From positions 1 through 64,000 of the forward strand of contig CAZSLO010000022.1 in the NCBI GenBank assembly GCA_964608025.1: a stretch of DNA of 64,000 bases. Reading direction: 5' to 3'. A program made the translations under genes and the position numbers. This document shows, in pieces, positions 26,456 through 36,207 of the stretch. The notes under the pieces are model-generated. The model was given only the letters and a program-made list of their open reading frames with translations, made no database searches and was not told the DNA's origin. Origin of the DNA: CAZSLO01 sp964608025 (GTDB lineage: Bacteria > Chloroflexota > Dehalococcoidia > Lucifugimonadales > CAJWER01). Within the stretch, counting starts at the first letter, position 1; every line of letters starts with the position of its first letter.

Positions 26456-27721
26456 ATGGATAATAGTGGAAATATCCACAACACAGATGTGCTGGTGGTA
26501 GGAGGCGGCGTTATAGGAGTATGTTCTGCTTACTATCTGGCAAAGACTGGTCGTTCGGTTACCCTGATTGAGCAGGGAGATATTTGCAGTGGTAGCTCTT
26601 ATGGCAATGCTGGATGGGTAGTCCCAAGTCATAGTTTCCCCCTAGCAAATACTGGTGCGGTCATGCAAGCACTTAGATGGATGTTCAATCCAGATAGTCC
26701 TTTTTACATAAAACCACGCCTCGACCTGGATTTATTTAAGTGGCTTTGGAGATTCAGAGCTGCTGCAAACTCAAGGGCTTTTCAGGAATCCATCTCCGTG
26801 ATGTCCGAACTGGGCAACGCCAGCCTAGCTTTGTACAACGAGCTCATTGACGCGGAATCTATTGACTGTAAATACCAACAACGTGGGCTACTCGGGGTTT
26901 TTCGAAGTCGCCAGGCATATGAGGAAGGCGAGAAAGAAGCACTTGTACTCAAGCAACATGGTATGTCCGCTAAGATGTTGACCCCAAATGAGGTAATCAC
27001 TCTAGAGCCGGTGGTAAAACCTGACAATATGGGGGGCATCCACTTTGAACAGGATGCAAATCTAAAGCCAGATGATTTCGTCCTAGGCTTAGCTTCTAGA
27101 TTCGAGAAAATAGGCGGTGTAGTCCATTCCCACGTGAAGTTGAATGGGTTCACTCCTGTAAAAGATGGAACAATATCCGCCAAAACTTCAAACGGAGTGT
27201 ACAAAGCCCAACATGTCGTGTTGGCAGCTGGATCTTGGTCCATGGACTTGGCCAAGTTACTGGATATCAACGTACCAGTACAACCCGCAAAGGGATATAG
27301 CGTGACATTTAATCTGCCAGATGATTCCCCTACGCGTCCGATAATGATGTTCGGTGCCAAGTGCGGCTTAACGCCTATGGGATCTTATATGAGAATCGCT
27401 GGCACCCTGGAGCTTTCTGGAATCAACGACAAGATCAGCCAACGAAGGGTGGACGCCATGCTACGCGCAGTTGGTGAATATTTCACTACAAAAATTAACC
27501 CGTTAGAAGGAAAAGTCTGGAGTGGCTTAAGGCCACTGAGCCCGGACGGCAGGCCTATGATCGGCGCAATAGATAAAAACCCTAACGTGGTAGTTGCAAC
27601 CGGACACTCAATGACTGGAGTTACTCTCGGGCCGGTGACCGGAAAACTGGTCGCCCAACAAATTACAGGTGAGGTTCCAATAGTAGATCCCAAACCATTT
27701 AGTCTAAACCGGTTTAACTAG
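26456..27721 (+). CDS. D-amino-acid dehydrogenase-like FAD oxidoreductase (DadA family)
   Basis: Oxidative deamination of D-amino acids is the usual family activity. FAD-binding GGGVIG (residues 16-21), then ITLIEQ-type strand end (VTLIEQGDICSGSSYGNAGW) and VVPSHSFPLA, as in DadA. The C-terminal FAD contact is WSGLRPLSPDGRPMIGAIDK, then TGHSMTGVTLGPVTGKLV. About 420 residues, normal. An earlier ATG at 26438 is in frame, but GAGAGA stands before 26456. It faces the D-aminoacylase gene (27817-29595), which would supply free D-amino acids, a convincing functional pair. Confidence 0.85.
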   Translation: MDNSGNIHNTDVLVVGGGVIGVCSAYYLAKTGRSVTLIEQGDICSGSSYGNAGWVVPSHSFPLANTGAVMQALRWMFNPDSPFYIKPRLDLDLFKWLWRFRAAANSRAFQESISVMSELGNASLALYNELIDAESIDCKYQQRGLLGVFRSRQAYEEGEKEALVLKQHGMSAKMLTPNEVITLEPVVKPDNMGGIHFEQDANLKPDDFVLGLASRFEKIGGVVHSHVKLNGFTPVKDGTISAKTSNGVYKAQHVVLAAGSWSMDLAKLLDINVPVQPAKGYSVTFNLPDDSPTRPIMMFGAKCGLTPMGSYMRIAGTLELSGINDKISQRRVDAMLRAVGEYFTTKINPLEGKVWSGLRPLSPDGRPMIGAIDKNPNVVVATGHSMTGVTLGPVTGKLVAQQITGEVPIVDPKPFSLNRFN

Positions 27722-27816
27722 TTACTTATACTTAACCGTTGCCCGTGCCCGAGAGCATAGCTGCAAAACGTTTCCTTTAAAAGAAAACAGTTCTTCCAGT
27801 TGGGTCTTTAGCGGCT

Positions 27817-29595
27817 CTAACCTATGCCAATAACTTCCCCGGCCAAGACTTTTGTACGTACTCCCCCTTCAACAGCAACTTGACCATTAACGAGAACATG
27901 TTCGAATCCCTTGCTGTATTGGTGCGGATAGCTTAAATCCGAGCGGGCCTTTACAGCCGATGGGTCGAAGACTACTATGTCAGCCCTATAGCCTTCCTGC
28001 AAAATACCCCGATTTGACCACCCAAGTATCTTTGCTGGCAGAGACGTGGCAGCACGCACTGCATGGGGCAAAGTGATTGTTCCTCTTTCCAGCACATACT
28101 TTCCTAATTTGGTTGCGAAAGTCGAGTACGCACGAATCGATTGCGGAGCACCCAAATTGCCCGTTGTGGTACCAAAGTACGGGTAATCACCATCACTGCC
28201 GGTTGCAACGAAATTCTTTCGCATAGCGTACTCCACATCATCTTCAGAATGGAGTGTGACGATTCCACGGACACCCTCCAGCGTCAATTTTATGGCAGCA
28301 CCTACCTCAGTCTCTCCCAACTTGACAGCCGCATCTGCCAAGGTAGAAAACTCTAACTGGGTACGCGAGGTGCCAAATACGATGATGTTGTCAGGCCCAC
28401 CAAGGTCATCAATATATGCAGCCACTTTGGATATGATTTCGCTGGCTTCATTAGGATCAGTGAGCCGTGCGAAGAAATCTGCACGTGTCCCGGGATTATC
28501 AGGCCCTTGATGCATTCCATACCAACATGCTATCGCGAATAATCCAGCGCCCTTAGAGGGCATTGCGTGACTCAATGATTCTGTAACTGTTTGGCGTAGG
28601 ATTTCAGGCCGTTTCTTCCAGAATTCGATTTCGTTTTTTTCAGGCGGAATACCAACTAATTCAGTCCTCAAAAGCAATAGTTCGTGATTGTTTAATCTCT
28701 TCAGAATCGAGTCTATGCGTTTAGCCTTTTCATCGATTTCGTCCGATCCGGCTAGCCCAATAGTGGCTGGGACTAATGAAACTGGTCCTCCCTCAATAAA
28801 GGGAAATTGGTCGGCATAGATGTTCAGGCCACGTCCCCGCGCACTCTCTATCAAGTCGGTCGCCTGTCGCAATTTGCCCCAGTTTCTCTTATAGACGGAC
28901 TTAAAATGCGTTATAACTGTCGTCGCGCCAGAACGATCGCTAATTTCGATAGCCTCTTTCACGGACTCAATCAAACGGTCGGACTCATCCCTAACATGAG
29001 TGTGATAAATCCCACCAAAAGGCACGACTTCTTTGACCATCTCCACGATCCCATCAGTATCGAAATATCTATCTGGGGCGAATATAAGCCCGGAAGATAT
29101 CCCAATGGCACCGGATCCCATCGCATGCCGAATACGCGACATCATCTCCTGTCTATCACTAAAAGTTGGCTTGTTTTCATAAGGTCCTGTGACTTGTCTT
29201 CGCACTTGACCCAATCCGACCATAAAGCCAGCGTTAGTACCTATGCCTTGGGAATTGAGCTTTTCAACCAGCTCGTTCATTGAGCTGTGGATCGGCCATC
29301 CACCATACCCGTCGGCACCTCCTACTACTGAGGTAACTCCCTGTAACAAGTAGTGGTCGCTTGGAGCCAGTTCGGGATGAGGCAAACCGCGTTCGGCATG
29401 GGTATGCATATCAATAAACCCGGGTGAGACGTATCGTCCCGAAGCATCTATGGTACGTCCAGCATTGTAGTTGGTGAGATCGCCCATAGCAGTGATCTCA
29501 TTGCCGCTTATACCAATATCAGCCGAGAAGGAATCAGCCCCGGTCCCGTCTAAGACTTTTCCGCCACGAACTACTATGTCGAAGTCTTGAACCAT
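27817..29595 (-). CDS. N-acyl-D-amino-acid deacylase (D-aminoacylase-type amidohydrolase)
   Basis: Zinc amidohydrolase that removes acyl groups from N-acyl-D-amino acids. It shows VVRGGKVLDGTGADSFSADI, metal-binding His64 and His66 in FIDMHTHAE, GGIYHTHVRDES, VITHFKSVYKRNWGK, GSDGDYPYFG (metal Asp) and the late ILGWSNRGILQEGYRADIVV. Length is 592, slightly above the ~480-540 typical size. Where classical D-aminoacylases have the bridging Cys (GNCG), this protein has GGADG, as in a sister subgroup. Convergent with the DadA-like oxidase. There is no clear ribosome-binding site at the ATG. Confidence 0.85.
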   Translation of the reverse strand: MVQDFDIVVRGGKVLDGTGADSFSADIGISGNEITAMGDLTNYNAGRTIDASGRYVSPGFIDMHTHAERGLPHPELAPSDHYLLQGVTSVVGGADGYGGWPIHSSMNELVEKLNSQGIGTNAGFMVGLGQVRRQVTGPYENKPTFSDRQEMMSRIRHAMGSGAIGISSGLIFAPDRYFDTDGIVEMVKEVVPFGGIYHTHVRDESDRLIESVKEAIEISDRSGATTVITHFKSVYKRNWGKLRQATDLIESARGRGLNIYADQFPFIEGGPVSLVPATIGLAGSDEIDEKAKRIDSILKRLNNHELLLLRTELVGIPPEKNEIEFWKKRPEILRQTVTESLSHAMPSKGAGLFAIACWYGMHQGPDNPGTRADFFARLTDPNEASEIISKVAAYIDDLGGPDNIIVFGTSRTQLEFSTLADAAVKLGETEVGAAIKLTLEGVRGIVTLHSEDDVEYAMRKNFVATGSDGDYPYFGTTTGNLGAPQSIRAYSTFATKLGKYVLERGTITLPHAVRAATSLPAKILGWSNRGILQEGYRADIVVFDPSAVKARSDLSYPHQYSKGFEHVLVNGQVAVEGGVRTKVLAGEVIGIG

Positions 29596-29782
29596 TTCTG
29601 TAAATTTTAAATCATTCGTGGAATTTTATGTAACTTAAGAAAGAAGGCGTAAAATAGGAATTCTCAAGTCCAAGCATATTTATCTTGATCTTATTAGGGA
29701 CACATTGTAGTGCTAATCCCTGTGGCTGATTAATCTAGCCCACGAAACCTCTAGAACACTATCTGCCGTATTGACATTCCGA

Positions 29783-29791
29783 TGCTACAAT
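29783..29791 (+). promoter_or_regulatory. Extended -10 promoter and hairpin leader of mfd
   Basis: TGCTACAAT is an extended -10 box; predicted start near 29798. The leader contains GGCGAGG (29805-29811) pairing with CCTCGCC (29827-29833), then GGGAGG before the ATG. A TTGACA at 29771 is too close to serve as its -35. Confidence 0.5.
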
Positions 29792-29861
29792 ATGATCCAT
29801 CGTAGGCGAGGTCTCATCTCACGAGGCCTCGCCCTCTACTATTTGGGATTATGGGAGGGAA

Positions 29862-32800
29862 ATGGATCTAAGCATCCTTGGGGAACTACTAACGAATTCT
29901 GCTGACTTCAATCGATTAAGATCTGCAATAAAAGGCGGCCAATTCAATTCGCAACTTCAGGTTTTATCGGAAGCAACCCCCTTAGTCCTATCGTCGCTCC
30001 ATCAAACCATGGGTTGCCCCATACTAGTTGTTGTCCCACGCCCAGCCGAAGCTCAACGCCTATATGAACAAGTATTACTCTGGACAGATACCGATACCCC
30101 GGTTCTACATTTCCAAGAAAATGAGACCCTCCCCTTCGAGCGTATGGTCCAAGATCTCGATACTGCCCAGGAACGAATTCGTGGTCTATGGACTCTAGTC
30201 CCAGACAACCCGCCCTCACCACTCATCATAGCTTCAGTGTCAGCCATCGCCCAAAAGACCATAAGCCGAGACACCTTGAAAAACAGTGTCCAGACCTTCA
30301 ATCTCAGGCAACAGATCGACTTAGACCAGACTATTAATGCCTGGAATCGGATGGGATATCGAACTGAATCTTTGGTGGATTTACCAGGGCTAGTTAGTCG
30401 TCGTGGAGGAATTCTCGACATATTCCCTGTCTCTGAGGACGCCCCTTTACGAATCGAACTTTGGGGTGACGAAATCGACTCCATCAGATACTTCGATCCA
30501 GATACACAGCGATCAACTACACTTGTAGAGTCCATAACTATCATACCAGCGCAGGAAACCCTCCCCGGCTTAGTGGATCGTGAATCTTTCGACAACCTAC
30601 GCAAAAGTATGGATATGGACAAATGTGCGAAAGAACCTCGCGACCGTATCAACGATGAGATCGATCTGTTATTGGAAGGATTTACAATCGAAGATGTTGA
30701 TTTCTATTCTGGCTTTTTCAACACGGGGTCTTTATTAGATTATCTCGCGGATAACACACTAATAGTGAATCTCAATAGCACTGAAATATCTGAGGCTGCC
30801 TTGGAAATTGACGAACGAAGCCATCAACTTAGAAAAACAAAAGAACAAAGCTATCAGATCCCAACCAAATTTCCTTCGTCCCATTTCTTGGAATCGGAAT
30901 CCACCGAACGCGGAGTCCATATTCAAAGACGACTAGAGATCACCCCGTGGGGCTCAGAAGATCTACTCAAAACTGAAAACTATTCACTCCCGTGCTCATC
31001 ACCTCCTGATTTCGGAGGGCAACTTGAATCTTTCGTAGAATCTGTTGCCCAGATGTCACAGGACGGAGACAGGATTATCGTCGTTTCATCAGCATCTAGT
31101 CGTCTTGAAGAAATCATGACCCAGACTGGCCTTGAGATAGAAATGTCCGAGCGCTTAGAGGCAATCCCGGTCCCTGGAGCCATAGTTTTGTTTCAAGCTT
31201 GGGGATCTGGTCTCAATGACGGAATAGTTCTGACCGATGTTGTTCAAAACCTAGTAATTTTGAGCGACTCCGAGATCTTCGGTACAGCAAAGCTCCGTAG
31301 AACCACCCGCCGCCGCATGGTTAAGCGCGAAACCTTGCTATCAGAATTGAATCCGGGTGACTACGTGGTACACGTCGAACACGGAGTCGGAAGATTCCTA
31401 GGTACAAAAAGAACCGCGCGCGACGAGGGAGAAAGGGAGTTCCTCGTGCTTTCTTATGCACGAGGAGATGAGCTATATGTGCCAATGGTACATATAGACC
31501 GCATCAGTCCCTACGTCGCACCACTTGAAAAGCCACCATCCCTAAATCGTTTGGGAACCCAGGAATGGACTCGGACCAAAGAAAGGGTTGAGCATTCTAC
31601 ACGCGAGATGGCGGCTGAACTTCTCTCCTTGTACGCTTCCCGAGAACTCGCCAAGGGATATTCATATCCTCCGGATACTCCTTGGCAAAACGAAATGGAA
31701 GATGCCTTCATATACCAAGAAACACAAGGCCAGCAAGACACGCTTGCCGACGTTAAGCTGGATATGGAACAAACCAAGCCGATGGATCGGCTTATCTGTG
31801 GTGATGTAGGTTATGGCAAAACGGAGATAGCTTTACGGGCGGCTTTCAAAGCTGTGATGGCAGGTAAACAGGTGGCAGTGCTTGTGCCAACCACAGTGCT
31901 CGCCCAACAGCATTTCTCGACATTCAAGGAACGAATGCAGGCCTTCCCGATATCGGTAGAAGTTCTAAGTAGATTCCGAACTGAATCTGAGCAGCGACGC
32001 ATTGTAAATGGACTGTCAGCAGGTACGGTGGATATTTGTATCGGGACACACAGACTCATCCAGAAGGATGTAAGCTTTAAAAACCTCGGCCTTGTGATCA
32101 TCGATGAGGAACAGCGTTTCGGCGTATCCCATAAGGAACGCCTTAAGGATATGCGACACGAGGTTGACGTACTTACATTGACAGCTACTCCTATACCCCG
32201 AACACTTCATCTGGCCCTCGCTGGAATTAGGGATATGAGTACGATTGAAACACCCCCAGAAGAAAGGCTGTCCATCAAAACCTACGTCTCTGAATTCAGT
32301 GACGATTTGATACGGGAGGCGATTAGGCGAGAGATAGACCGACAGGGACAAGTTTTCTTTGTCCATAACCGAGTACACAACATAGACTATATGGCTAATT
32401 ACATACGTAGTCTCGTCCCTGAGGCGAAAGTGGGAATTGGGCATGGCCAGATGCCAGAGAACCAACTAGAGCGAGCTATGATCGAATTTTCAAAGGGTAG
32501 GTACGATGTTCTAGTTTGCACAACAATCATAGAATCCGGACTAGATATCCCAAATGCGAATTCGCTGATAATAAATCGGGCCGACGCATTCGGCTTAGCA
32601 CAACTCTATCAACTCCGTGGGCGTATAGGCAGAAGTGAACGGCGAGCATATGCATACCTACTTATTCCAGCCCACCGCAGTATTAAAGAGATTGCAGAAA
32701 AGAGACTAAAAACGATGCTCGCAGCCACCGAACTCGGTGCTGGATTTCAGATAGCAATGAAAGATTTGGAGATTCGCGGTGCCGGTAACGTATTAGGGTC

Positions 32801-33425
32801 CCAGCAAAGTGGACATATCGCGGCGGTGGGATTCGATCTTTACACCAAGCTATTATCAGAAGCGGTAGAAACTCTTCGTGCCCATATAGCAACGACGGGT
32901 ACCGGAGAAGGCGCATCCGACCCTGCGGAAATAGATCTTCCATCCTACGGGAACATTTCAATTAGTGGCTCAGAAATATTCCCTGCCATCGACCTAGGCA
33001 TACCCGCTAGTATACCTGCCACCTATGTAACCGATCTCCAAACAAGGCTTGATCTGTACCGGCGAATCGGTTCTGCTGGAACAAAAACAGATCTTTCCGA
33101 AATAGATGATGAGATGGTAGATCGCTTTGGAACATTACCATGGCAGATCGAAAACCTACTATACATTGAGAGCCTAAAGCTTAGTTCAATCACTGCGGGC
33201 GTCGAATCAATCTCGAGAACGGAAAAATATATTTTGCTCAAGCTCCGGGATGATACAGGTGGTGCCAGGGACGCTTTACAAAAGTCTTTGGGCCCTGGAG
33301 TCAAGGTAGGCCATACTCAAATCCGGCTAGATCCTTCTTCGATATCGGAGGACTGGGAAGTGACTCTTCCATCCATACTCAAAGCAATATCAAGTTTCCG
33401 TAACCAGATCAGCTCAATCAGCTGA
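29862..33425 (+). CDS. mfd: Transcription-repair coupling factor Mfd
   Basis: Mfd removes RNA polymerase stalled at lesions and recruits UvrA. Domain order in 1187 residues: a UvrB-like N-terminal module (to about 330), a linker region, the polymerase-interacting CarD-like domain (GDYVVHVEHGVGRFLG, near 495-510), and an SF2 translocase with Walker A GDVGYGKTE (about 646-654). DEEQ is in IDEEQRFGV near 747, with TATPIPRTLHLAL and QLRGRIGRSERRAYAYLL further on. A C-terminal TRCF domain ends the protein. All helicase motifs look intact. The gene stands alone behind its own promoter. Confidence 0.96.
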   Translation: MDLSILGELLTNSADFNRLRSAIKGGQFNSQLQVLSEATPLVLSSLHQTMGCPILVVVPRPAEAQRLYEQVLLWTDTDTPVLHFQENETLPFERMVQDLDTAQERIRGLWTLVPDNPPSPLIIASVSAIAQKTISRDTLKNSVQTFNLRQQIDLDQTINAWNRMGYRTESLVDLPGLVSRRGGILDIFPVSEDAPLRIELWGDEIDSIRYFDPDTQRSTTLVESITIIPAQETLPGLVDRESFDNLRKSMDMDKCAKEPRDRINDEIDLLLEGFTIEDVDFYSGFFNTGSLLDYLADNTLIVNLNSTEISEAALEIDERSHQLRKTKEQSYQIPTKFPSSHFLESESTERGVHIQRRLEITPWGSEDLLKTENYSLPCSSPPDFGGQLESFVESVAQMSQDGDRIIVVSSASSRLEEIMTQTGLEIEMSERLEAIPVPGAIVLFQAWGSGLNDGIVLTDVVQNLVILSDSEIFGTAKLRRTTRRRMVKRETLLSELNPGDYVVHVEHGVGRFLGTKRTARDEGEREFLVLSYARGDELYVPMVHIDRISPYVAPLEKPPSLNRLGTQEWTRTKERVEHSTREMAAELLSLYASRELAKGYSYPPDTPWQNEMEDAFIYQETQGQQDTLADVKLDMEQTKPMDRLICGDVGYGKTEIALRAAFKAVMAGKQVAVLVPTTVLAQQHFSTFKERMQAFPISVEVLSRFRTESEQRRIVNGLSAGTVDICIGTHRLIQKDVSFKNLGLVIIDEEQRFGVSHKERLKDMRHEVDVLTLTATPIPRTLHLALAGIRDMSTIETPPEERLSIKTYVSEFSDDLIREAIRREIDRQGQVFFVHNRVHNIDYMANYIRSLVPEAKVGIGHGQMPENQLERAMIEFSKGRYDVLVCTTIIESGLDIPNANSLIINRADAFGLAQLYQLRGRIGRSERRAYAYLLIPAHRSIKEIAEKRLKTMLAATELGAGFQIAMKDLEIRGAGNVLGSQQSGHIAAVGFDLYTKLLSEAVETLRAHIATTGTGEGASDPAEIDLPSYGNISISGSEIFPAIDLGIPASIPATYVTDLQTRLDLYRRIGSAGTKTDLSEIDDEMVDRFGTLPWQIENLLYIESLKLSSITAGVESISRTEKYILLKLRDDTGGARDALQKSLGPGVKVGHTQIRLDPSSISEDWEVTLPSILKAISSFRNQISSIS

Positions 33426-33797
33426 CTTCTCTGATCTTTAGCAAAATGCGGCACTCTATTCAGGAAATTTCGTGCATATCTAAGCATAGACAATCACAAA
33501 CCAAGTCGCCTCAAATTAATAAGACAGGGCTAGAAAGACACCCCAACATCTTTGAAGTTAAGTCTATTGCCACGGATCTTCGGCTCGAGACTCATTACGA
33601 TCAATCTATGCGATTTTGTTCAAATTCTTAACTGCAAGTTGTCTAGAAGTCTGGTTATACAGAAACAGTAACGATTATTGAATATCGAGATGCTGACAGT
33701 TTACTAACCACCTAGACTTCTCCATAATGGCGACATCGTAAAAGACAGCATGCGATCATCTTCTGTGCGGGCTGACAAATCCATGATGGAAGGCGAT
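33426..33797. other. Intergenic region after mfd
   Basis: About 370 bases, AT-rich. Open frames up to 61 codons occur but have no ribosome-binding site or recognisable sequence. I see no terminator with a U-tract and no RNA consensus. The last 48 bases could code an N-terminal extension of the next protein, which I reject in favour of the start at 33798. Confidence 0.5.
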
Positions 33798-34436
33798 ATG
33801 AATTCCAAAACCTTGACCGGTTGGATATTAATTGTTGGACCAATCCTCACATTCCTAGTAGTTGGCATTTTGTATGATGCGGTGATTGGGCCAGGAGAAA
33901 CTAACGCAGAAGCAGTTAGTGAGGCGATGGCCAAGGCCCAGATGGCTACCTTGCTAAGGATCATAGGTGCCATCGCTTTTGTTTCTCCGTTTATTGGCAT
34001 GACCCTCTTCTCACGATCTATGCAAGGAGAAACTAGTCCAGGCGCTCCATACGCAGCTATTGCAGGAATTGTTTTTACCGCGATATCAGCGATCGCTATA
34101 CTAGCATCAGGATTGAGCCTAGGCACAATAGATACTGCTAAAAACAGCGTATCAGATGCTGCAATCATAGAGATCATTAGCGACGGAATCTTCCCCGGCT
34201 TGTTTGTCTTTTGGGGTATAGGAAACATCCTGATAGGTACTGCCATGGTTATCCAAAAAAACCTCCACATTGTTATGGGGTGGCTTTTCGTATGTTGGGG
34301 AGCCTTCATGCTTATCATCAGTGTGCTCGAATCAGTTGAGATACCCGATGCAGTTGGACTAATTCTCTGGGCCGGATTGAACCTCACAATGGTCACATTA
34401 GGTATTCTGACCCTTAAGCCAAAAGAAACTAGCTAG
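33798..34436 (+). CDS. Multi-pass membrane protein of unknown function
   Basis: 212 residues with about six hydrophobic helices: LTGWILIVGPILTFLVVGIL, LLRIIGAIAFVSPFIGMTLF, AAIAGIVFTAISAIAILASG, IFPGLFVFWGIGNILIGTAM, MGWLFVCWGAFMLIISVLES, and LILWAGLNLTMVTLGILTL. It resembles DUF4386-type or similar small membrane proteins only in general plan; no family is assigned. The frame opens at 33750, but GGAAGG four bases before the ATG at 33798 fixes the start. A perfect hairpin lies 30 bp downstream. Confidence 0.65.
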   Translation: MNSKTLTGWILIVGPILTFLVVGILYDAVIGPGETNAEAVSEAMAKAQMATLLRIIGAIAFVSPFIGMTLFSRSMQGETSPGAPYAAIAGIVFTAISAIAILASGLSLGTIDTAKNSVSDAAIIEIISDGIFPGLFVFWGIGNILIGTAMVIQKNLHIVMGWLFVCWGAFMLIISVLESVEIPDAVGLILWAGLNLTMVTLGILTLKPKETS

Positions 34437-34466
34437 TTCCTAGGGGCAAGTCGACTAAAACTACTC

Positions 34467-34501
34467 ATACCTGCGGCTCAGCTTGGTTGAGCCGCAGGTA
34501 T
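34467..34501. terminator. Perfect 14-bp hairpin, probable terminator
   Basis: Positions 34467-34480 pair perfectly with 34488-34501 around a seven-base loop (GCTTGGT). It follows the membrane-protein stop by 30 bp. No U-run follows on the plus strand, so intrinsic termination is likely but not certain; it may instead stabilise the 3' end. Confidence 0.6.
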
Positions 34502-34665
34502 ACTCAATTCAGCTTTCTTCATTACCTTGATGGTTTATTTGGGATCTACGGGCAAATTAATAACCCGTAGTAGTTAATCTGTCCCAACTTCCCTGGAATT
34601 CCCTTCCAGATTCTCGGTTCAGGCGCCCTCTTTACCCTTTGTCTTTTACCGTTTACCATTTGTCC

Positions 34666-36009
34666 ATGTATAGCCGTCTACAATCACTTGATGAAAAGAA
34701 CTCCCCCATACGGGTAGCCATAATTGGGTGCGGCCGATTCGGGTCTATGGTAGCTGTCCAAGTAATGCATGCACCTGGCATGGAATTGTCAATATTATGT
34801 GATATGGATAGTGCTCGAGCATTTGAGACGCTCAGTCTCGCTGGTCAGATCGATAGCCAACCGGTTATGACATCTAAAATTGGACAGGTGAACGATGCTT
34901 TAAGTAAGGGAAAGCTAGTTGTGACCGATAATGTAGAGGTCGCTATTGAATCAAAAGTCGACATTGTCATCGAAGCAACGGGAAATCCGGAAGCCGGTGC
35001 ACGCCACATTTTCAATTCCATCATGGCTGGTAAGCACGTGATCAACGTAACTGTTGAGACAGATGTGCTCGTAGGTTTATTCTTAAAAACCATGGCCGAC
35101 AAGGCAGGTGTGGTCTACAGTCTCGTTTATGGAGATCAACCCGGGAACATAGACGAGTTATTTGATTGGGCTGTCAGTACCGGCTTTGAAGTTGTTGCTG
35201 CTGGTAAGGGAACTCGTTATCTACCAGAATTCCGTAAAGGTAAACCAGCAGAAGCACTCGGTAGATACGGACTCTCAGAAGAACAAATTGCGGACTCCGA
35301 CCTCAACCCACAAATGTACAACTCTTTCCAAGATGGAACCAAGTCTGCGATAGAGATGTGCGCTGTTGCAAATATGACAGGACTGGTGCCTGACATACCT
35401 GGTATGCATCAACCTCCGGCAGGAATAGACGAAATTCCCGAGATCCTAAGACCAATCGAGGATGGGGGAATCCTTAAAAATAAGGGAGTGGTAGAAGTCG
35501 TGAGCTGTATTGGTCTGGATGGAGAAGATGTGCCAAATCCAATGCGTTGGGGAGTGTACGTAGTAATTACAACTACTAATCCCTATCTGCTTACATGCCT
35601 TCAAGATTATGGTTTAGCGATGGACTCTACTGGGAAGTACGCCCTGATGTATCGTCCATATCATCTGGTAGGAATGGAGGCTCCTATCTCTATTGCCAAG
35701 GCATGTCTTTACGGTGAGGCTACAGGTGCACCCAGAGCGATAGTAGGAGAGGTGGTAAGCCGGGCCAAGCGCCAGTTGGAACCGGGAGAGGTTCTAGATG
35801 GCGAAGGAGGAAGCCTTGCATATGGCTCTCTGATGGAAGCTGCTCCCGCCCGGAAACAAGAGCTTCTTCCTATAGGGTTATCCGCTGGCGCAACATTGAC
35901 TCGGAAAGTTGCAGCAGACACTAATATCACAATGGCGGATGTAAAGCTTCCTCCCAATACATTCGTAGACCATCTCCGACAAATCCAGGATGCTACCCTA
36001 GGGCTTTGA
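34666..36009 (+). CDS. COG4091-type NAD(P)-dependent oxidoreductase with C-terminal SAF domain
   Basis: N-terminal NAD(P)-binding domain of the homoserine-dehydrogenase type (IRVAIIGCGRFGSMVAVQVM; glycine motif at 21-26), then VDIVIEATGNPEAGARH and SLVYGDQPGNIDELFDWAVS. The C-terminal ~90 residues, with EPGEVLDGEGGSLAYGSLME, then GLSAGATLTRKVAADTNITM and VKLPPNTF, are an SAF domain. The family is annotated as predicted homoserine dehydrogenase, but the real reaction is unclear. A TTG at 34639 would add nine residues; the ATG at 34666 is the likelier start. Neither start has a ribosome-binding site, so a leaderless message is possible. Confidence 0.82.
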   Translation: MYSRLQSLDEKNSPIRVAIIGCGRFGSMVAVQVMHAPGMELSILCDMDSARAFETLSLAGQIDSQPVMTSKIGQVNDALSKGKLVVTDNVEVAIESKVDIVIEATGNPEAGARHIFNSIMAGKHVINVTVETDVLVGLFLKTMADKAGVVYSLVYGDQPGNIDELFDWAVSTGFEVVAAGKGTRYLPEFRKGKPAEALGRYGLSEEQIADSDLNPQMYNSFQDGTKSAIEMCAVANMTGLVPDIPGMHQPPAGIDEIPEILRPIEDGGILKNKGVVEVVSCIGLDGEDVPNPMRWGVYVVITTTNPYLLTCLQDYGLAMDSTGKYALMYRPYHLVGMEAPISIAKACLYGEATGAPRAIVGEVVSRAKRQLEPGEVLDGEGGSLAYGSLMEAAPARKQELLPIGLSAGATLTRKVAADTNITMADVKLPPNTFVDHLRQIQDATLGL

Positions 36010-36207
36010 CTCTGTGCTCATTTCATGTCTGGCTAATATACAGTAGAATCCCTTTTCTCCCGAAATTGTATTTACCCTCGTTAACCATATTTATCGCCAG
36101 TCCAATGTTTCATCGAACTAACGAACACAATGTATTTTGTACGTTAAAATCCAATCCGATTCATTCTTGGGCGGAACTGCAACAAACATGTTAAGACAAT
36201 TATCCAA

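Noticed and set aside
29771..29796. TTGACA with TATGAT as the mfd promoter
   Set aside because: The spacer is only 14 bp; the extended -10 at 29783 is a better explanation.
33446..33631. A 61-codon frame after mfd
   Set aside because: No ribosome-binding site or similarity; low-complexity codon use.
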